Shown here: in pieces, positions 19,284 to 23,286 of the stretch
Layout: each line of letters begins with the position of its first letter
How positions within the stretch are numbered: the first letter of the stretch is position 1
IMG/VR virus record: IMGVR_UViG_3300010299_000066
Span: 1 to 23,286 of that record
From: a virus
DNA: 23,286 bases
Reading direction: 5' to 3' (one strand)
Notes under the pieces: model-generated
Told to the model about the DNA's origin: nothing
The model's database searches: none
What the model saw: only the letters and a program-made list of their open reading frames with translations
Program-made: the position numbers and the translations under genes

Positions 19284-19395
19284 TATGAAATTTCCAAAAG
19301 CCACTGGTGGTCTTGATGATAAAGTTAGATACGAAGAAAAAGTAAACTTTGTATTAAAGAAAGCAGACAATAAAGAAATAAGAGGTCATAGTTAA
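19240..19395 (+). CDS. Tiny hypothetical protein before tail fibre gene, 51 aa
   Basis: A 51-residue frame with ATG at 19240 and TAA at 19393-19395; the last base of the stop is the first base of the fibre ATG (TAATG), an overlap typical of coupled genes. The composition is normal for a small helical protein ('FNLLERLNMKFPKATGG', 'YEEKVNFVLKKADNKE'). No family is recognised. A fibre chaperone would be a reasonable guess from its place just before a fibre gene, but nothing in the sequence proves it. Confidence 0.6.
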   Translation: MFNSWGVFNLLERLNMKFPKATGGLDDKVRYEEKVNFVLKKADNKEIRGHS

Positions 19396-20765
19396 TGGCA
19401 CGTAAAGCAATCTATAAACACGCAACTCAGGTAGATACTAATACCTATCCTGATGATGGTTCTTCTCCAGTCGGTTCTAATGAATGGAATGAAGCACCAG
19501 ATGCAGAGGGAATGTTGGGATTCTCTCCACAAACAGCAACAATTACAATTTCTTCAGGAGCATTAACAGTTACCGATTCTGTTACAATTGCAGCAGCAGA
19601 AACAGGTACAACAGATACTATTGATACTATAGCAATTACAAACACAAGTGAATACGATTTACTTTATCTCTTTGCAGATGCAGGAGATACAATTACATTA
19701 ACAAATACAAGTTCACCATCAGTAAGTGGACAAATTAGGACAGTTTCTAACGCAAATGAGACACTATCAACAACAAGTCCTACAATCCTTATTCGTAAGG
19801 GTAACTATTGGTATGGCTATGGTGGTGGTGTAGTCAACGCATTAAACGATGTTGGAGATGTCACAATTACAAGTGCTTCACAATATCAAACTCTAGTCTA
19901 TAACGGTTCAGCTTGGATTAATAATTCTCCAGATAAATTATTTTATCTATGTAAAAACGCTGGTGCTTCAACTATTGAAAAAGGCAAATTTGTTTACATT
20001 AGTGGTTATAATACATTAAATTCTTACATTGAAGTTTCTCTAGCAGATAACACAAGTGCTTCAACAATGCCAGCTTTCGGTATTACAATGGAAGCAATTT
20101 CAGCAGGTTCAACTGGTAAAGTCTTACAACAAGGTAAGATGACAGGTCTTAACACTGATGGTATTGCAGAAGGTACAATACTTTACGTTGGAACTTCTGG
20201 TGATTGGGTAACAACAAAACCAACAGGAACCGCATTAATTCAAAATGTCGGTCTAGTGTTAAAAGATAATGCTTCTGATGGACATATACATGTTGGTGGT
20301 TCAGGTAGATCAAACGATATTCCAAACATTCCAGATGGAAAGATTTGGATTGGTAACGCAAGTGCAGTACCAACAGCAGTAACTCCAAGTGGAGACGTAA
20401 CAATATCTAATGCAGGTGTAACAACTGTAACTGACTTGACAATTTCAAGTGAAGCACAGGGAGATATTTTATACTTTAATGGAACTAATTGGGTTAGATT
20501 ACCAGCAGGAACTTCAGGTAAAGTTTTACAAACCAATGGTACAGGTGCAAACCCATCATGGGAAACAGCATCAGGTGGTGGAGCAACAATCGTTCACACA
20601 TATACAAATACTACAAACACATCATACACAGGAACAGCATCAAGTTTCGGAACTGTCGGTGTAGGTGACAGAGATATTTACATTAAAAAGATTGATGCTA
20701 ACAATGAGGGAGTCTTTACAAAGATTTGGAAGAACGGATCAGCAGTAGAGGTTCAAATTGCATAG
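19395..20765 (+). CDS. Tail fibre protein
   Basis: A 456-residue, Thr/Ser/Ala-rich protein. Residues about 180-306 hold a fibre domain common in marine phages: 'FYLCKNAGASTIEKGKFVYI', 'LADNTSASTMPAFGITMEAI', 'GTILYVGTSGDWVTTKPTG' and 'GRSNDIPN'. This is followed by fibre repeats, 'PSGDVTISNAGVTTVTDLTI', 'GDILYFNGTNWVRLPAGTSG' and 'KVLQTNGTGANPSWE', and a short C-terminal beta domain. The product probably forms a trimeric fibre for host recognition. The ATG overlaps the stop codon of the preceding small gene. Confidence 0.8.
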   Translation: MARKAIYKHATQVDTNTYPDDGSSPVGSNEWNEAPDAEGMLGFSPQTATITISSGALTVTDSVTIAAAETGTTDTIDTIAITNTSEYDLLYLFADAGDTITLTNTSSPSVSGQIRTVSNANETLSTTSPTILIRKGNYWYGYGGGVVNALNDVGDVTITSASQYQTLVYNGSAWINNSPDKLFYLCKNAGASTIEKGKFVYISGYNTLNSYIEVSLADNTSASTMPAFGITMEAISAGSTGKVLQQGKMTGLNTDGIAEGTILYVGTSGDWVTTKPTGTALIQNVGLVLKDNASDGHIHVGGSGRSNDIPNIPDGKIWIGNASAVPTAVTPSGDVTISNAGVTTVTDLTISSEAQGDILYFNGTNWVRLPAGTSGKVLQTNGTGANPSWETASGGGATIVHTYTNTTNTSYTGTASSFGTVGVGDRDIYIKKIDANNEGVFTKIWKNGSAVEVQIA

Positions 20766-20783
20766 ATGTGGTGATGATGGAAA

Positions 20784-21854
20784 ATGACTGTCACTTATCA
20801 TGCAGGTAGAAGAATACAAGGTTTAGATTCTGATAGAACAGGAACACAACTTCCATTAGGTTCAGTAGGCGGTTGGGTAGAACTAGGAAGAACTACTTTA
20901 GGTAGTGCAGGAGATAATATTGATGTTACAGGTTTATCAGATAAGAGATATTATATGGTTTTAGCTGATGCTCAATTAGACGGTGCTGCTATGGATATGC
21001 AGTTTAGACTTAATGGCGATACAGGTTCAAATTATTCATCTAGATATTCATCTAATGGTGGATCAGATGGAACAACAACATCTGGATCTTCTTTGGTAGT
21101 AAATAGTCCTGATGATTCATCAGATAAATTTATTGTTGGTTATTTAGCAAACCGTTCAGCAAATGAAAAATTGGGAATTTGGCATAGTGCGGATACTAAT
21201 GCAGCAGGAGCAACAAATGCTCCAAATCGTAGAGAAGCTGTTAATAAACACGCACAAACAAGTAATCCAATATCAAGTATATTAGGATTCAATGCTCAAT
21301 CTGGTTCTTATGCTACTGGTTCAGAATGTGTCGTACTTGGTTGGGATCCAGCAGATACACATACTAACAACTTTTGGGAAGAATTGGATGAAGTTACAGC
21401 TTCAGGTTCTCCATCAACATTAGATACAAATACATTTACAGCAAAAAAATATCTCTGGATTCAAATGTTCACTGATAATAACGGAGCAGGTTATGCTGAT
21501 TGGAGAATTAGATTCAATTCTGATACTGGTTCTAACTATTCAATGAGACAATCATCAAACGGTGGAACAGATGGCACATTTACTTCATTAGGTTATTTTG
21601 GTTCGTATATTCAATCAACAGGTAATACTTTTTGGAACGCATTTATTATTAATAACCAATCAAATGAAAAACTAGTCTTAGGTCATACAATGGGAAATGA
21701 TACAGCAGGTGCAACAGATGCAGGTAATAGAATTGAATTTGCAGCTAAATGGGCAAATACATCATCCCAGATAACCCAAATGAATATCTATAGAGATAGT
21801 GGAACAGGAACTTTTGGTGATAATACTATAATAAAGGTATGGGGTGCTGACTAG
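20784..21854 (+). CDS. Receptor-binding fibre protein with internal repeat
   Basis: A 356-residue, Gly/Ser/Thr/Asn-rich protein made of two related halves. Each has a 'lead' strand set, then a 'FRLNGDTGSNYSSRYSSNGG' (first half) or 'FNSDTGSNYSMRQSSNGG' (second half) motif, then 'NEKLGIWHSADTNAAGATNA' or 'NEKLVLGHTMGNDTAGATDA', ending in an Asn-Arg motif. The same module recurs in the next gene and, at its start, in the truncated gene at the right edge. Likely a surface-glycan or S-layer binding protein; the exact fold is not known to me. Confidence 0.65.
   Translation: MTVTYHAGRRIQGLDSDRTGTQLPLGSVGGWVELGRTTLGSAGDNIDVTGLSDKRYYMVLADAQLDGAAMDMQFRLNGDTGSNYSSRYSSNGGSDGTTTSGSSLVVNSPDDSSDKFIVGYLANRSANEKLGIWHSADTNAAGATNAPNRREAVNKHAQTSNPISSILGFNAQSGSYATGSECVVLGWDPADTHTNNFWEELDEVTASGSPSTLDTNTFTAKKYLWIQMFTDNNGAGYADWRIRFNSDTGSNYSMRQSSNGGTDGTFTSLGYFGSYIQSTGNTFWNAFIINNQSNEKLVLGHTMGNDTAGATDAGNRIEFAAKWANTSSQITQMNIYRDSGTGTFGDNTIIKVWGAD
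20871..20921 (+). repeat. Repeat copy 1 shared by fibre genes
   Basis: 51 bases within the 20784 fibre gene that recur at 23218-23268 with four mismatches, in the same reading frame and same place relative to the gene start. Confidence 0.7.
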
Positions 21855-21890
21855 AATGACTATAAAAGAAATGGAGAATGAGGAATAGAA

Positions 21891-23111
21891 ATGGCATGGG
21901 CTAAGAATGGAACACCTGATACGTTGGGAAGTGCAGGAGGAGCAGTAACAATATCAGATTTAACAGCAACTAAATTTAATGTTATAATGTGCCATTTACT
22001 TCAAAATGGTGCAATAGACCAAAAATTCATCATAGATGGATTAACAACATCAACATACGCACAAAGAAAATCAAACAATGGAGGATCAGATACTACAAGC
22101 GTTAGTAGAGCTAACATAGATTGGGGACATGGTGGAGTAGCAAACGACCAATTCTATATTGCCTATGGAATTAACATATCATCAGAAGAAAAACTATTCA
22201 TGGCTTGGTCTATGGGAGCAAACACAGCTGGAGCATCTAACGCACCTGTAAGAACAGAGGGAACAGGAAAACAATCTGGAACATCATCAGCATTTACTCA
22301 AATAGAAACAAATGATAATGGGGGTTCTGGAACAGATATTGGGACTTCGTCTAATCTTTCAGCATTAGGTGCAGATGTAACAGAAGAAGCAATTCTAGGA
22401 AACAATGTTCAATCAGGTTCAAGATTTGAAGCTACTGATACACGAAAGATTTATTATAGAGTATTAGCAAGTGTGACCTTTGAAGAAGAATACACATCTA
22501 ACACAGGTTGGACACAAGTTGGATCGTTAGTTACAGTAAATAGTCATGTAACAGGAAAAGTTGCAGTAAATAATGCAGGAACAAATGCAGAACATCGTGT
22601 TTACAAATCTATTGGAACTACACTGAATGATACAAAATGGTTTTGTGATTTTGATTTATGGGTTGACAGTGGAACATCAACATCATTTCCATTAGCTTTG
22701 ACCTCTGGAACAGGTGGAACTCCTGAAAATTCAGGTGTAAATGAAGATGTAATTGCAGTAGCAATAGATGGTAATAAACTTGGTATAATGCATAGAAATG
22801 GATCAACTGCAAGTTATACAGCATTTACATCAATTTCTACATCAACTAATTATTATTGTAGATTAATTCGTGATTCTGCAACACAAGCTACATTAAAAGT
22901 TTGGACTAATTCTAACAGAACAGGAGCTACAGCTATTTCAGATATAGTTAAAACAAACATACCATCAGATGTAGTGAATTTGGCTTATTTACAACATTCA
23001 ACATACTCACAAGGTGGTGGATCATCAGGTGTTTCATGGGAAGTTGATAATGTTGACATTTACAACGGAGCAACATCTACTACTGACCTTGTATGGACAG
23101 AGGAAGTTTAA
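21891..23111 (+). CDS. Receptor-binding fibre protein, paralogue with lectin-like C-terminus
   Basis: A 406-residue protein. The N-terminal 130 residues are one copy of the repeat seen in the previous gene ('TYAQRKSNNGGSD', 'SEEKLFMAWSMGANTAGASN', 'APVRTEGTGK'). Residues about 200-395 look like a different jelly-roll or LamG-type domain ('DTKWFCDFDLWVDSGTSTSF', 'VIAVAIDGNKLGIMHRNG', 'YYCRLIRDSATQATLKVWTN', 'SWEVDNVDIYNG'). The combination of a shared N-terminal module and a different end is how phages vary host range. A GAGG Shine-Dalgarno lies at 21880-21883, seven bases before the ATG. Confidence 0.65.
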   Translation: MAWAKNGTPDTLGSAGGAVTISDLTATKFNVIMCHLLQNGAIDQKFIIDGLTTSTYAQRKSNNGGSDTTSVSRANIDWGHGGVANDQFYIAYGINISSEEKLFMAWSMGANTAGASNAPVRTEGTGKQSGTSSAFTQIETNDNGGSGTDIGTSSNLSALGADVTEEAILGNNVQSGSRFEATDTRKIYYRVLASVTFEEEYTSNTGWTQVGSLVTVNSHVTGKVAVNNAGTNAEHRVYKSIGTTLNDTKWFCDFDLWVDSGTSTSFPLALTSGTGGTPENSGVNEDVIAVAIDGNKLGIMHRNGSTASYTAFTSISTSTNYYCRLIRDSATQATLKVWTNSNRTGATAISDIVKTNIPSDVVNLAYLQHSTYSQGGGSSGVSWEVDNVDIYNGATSTTDLVWTEEV

Positions 23112-23136
23112 ATATGACGGAGTTGTATGAATAAAC

Positions 23137-23286
23137 ATGGTTAACTATCTAGACAGCAGAAGAATTATGGGAACAACAGCAGAAAGAAGTTCTATTCCTG
23201 TTCCTGCAACAACAGGTGGTTGGGTAGAATTAGGAAGAACTACTTTGGGAAGTGCAGGAGATACTATTACAGTTTCAAGTTTAGCA
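23137..23286 (+). CDS. Third fibre paralogue, truncated by window edge
   Basis: Fifty codons are visible, without a stop. The product contains 'GGWVELGRTTLGSAGDTITV', nearly the same as residues 29-48 of the 20784 product ('GGWVELGRTTLGSAGDNIDV'). The underlying DNA (23218-23268) matches 20871-20921 at 47 of 51 positions, so this is a recent duplicate or recombinant. The start codon is chosen as the ATG two bases after a short minicistron stop. Confidence 0.65.
   Translation, partial: MVNYLDSRRIMGTTAERSSIPVPATTGGWVELGRTTLGSAGDTITVSSLA
23218..23268 (+). repeat. Repeat copy 2 shared by fibre genes
   Basis: Second copy of the 51-base repeat at 20871-20921. It lies near the start of the truncated fibre gene and could be a site of homologous exchange between fibre genes. 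Confidence 0.7.

Noticed and set aside
20240-20536. Leftward 98-residue frame opposite the fibre gene
   Set aside because: Shadow of repetitive Thr/Ser/Val codons of the fibre gene; no independent support.
1-23286. CRISPR array, insertion sequence, integrase or attachment site
   Set aside because: No regularly spaced direct repeats, transposase or recombinase motifs, and no terminal direct repeats were seen in the window.

Overview
The window reads as part of the genome of a tailed, dsDNA virus (Caudoviricetes) that infects a marine ammonia-oxidising archaeon (Nitrososphaeria/Nitrosopumilus type). Three things point there: an ordered head-tail morphogenesis module; a full-length archaeal-type amoC inside that module; and archaeal expression signals, with AT-rich DNA and TATA boxes centred about 24-27 bases before many start codons, as expected for leaderless mRNAs. 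Viruses of marine Thaumarchaeota carrying amoC are already known, so this is probably a relative of that group. The window is incomplete: no terminase, integrase or replication gene is visible, and the last gene runs off the right edge.

Layout. Bases 1-1000 are an early or accessory region: a structured-RNA candidate at the left edge, three small leftward genes (686 to 180), a divergent control region with a possible second folded element (687-835), and a small rightward Cys-rich gene. Bases 1027-8457 are the head module: portal, small zinc-ribbon genes, one leftward gene of unknown role, two small membrane proteins (possible holins), a prohead protease with a long modular C-terminal extension, a scaffold-like acidic protein and the HK97-fold major capsid protein. 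Bases 8458-9724 are a cargo island between capsid and connector genes: a small probably exported HEIHH protein, amoC, and a leftward zinc-ribbon gene, with palindrome-rich spacers. Bases 9725-18612 hold two small probable virion proteins, a head-tail connector, a large basic protein of unknown role, a tail terminator, the tail tube, a tail-assembly chaperone pair with a canonical -1 slippery site, a short tape measure, a distal tail/FN3 protein and a tail hub with an inserted lectin-like domain. Bases 18651-23286 hold receptor-binding and fibre genes, including a tandem family of related fibre proteins. Presence of tape measure and tail tube without a sheath suggests a siphovirus, probably with a short tail.

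The most interesting signals are: (1) a recurring K-A-[D/E] motif that separates every module of the prohead protease tail and also occurs near the N-terminus of the major capsid protein, suggesting a self-processed polyprotein; (2) a CCCTTTA slippery heptamer in the chaperone genes; (3) a perfectly palindromic TATA box placed exactly halfway between two divergent start codons; (4) the HEIHH gene beside amoC; (5) several very short genes and RNA-like folds that ordinary gene calling would miss.
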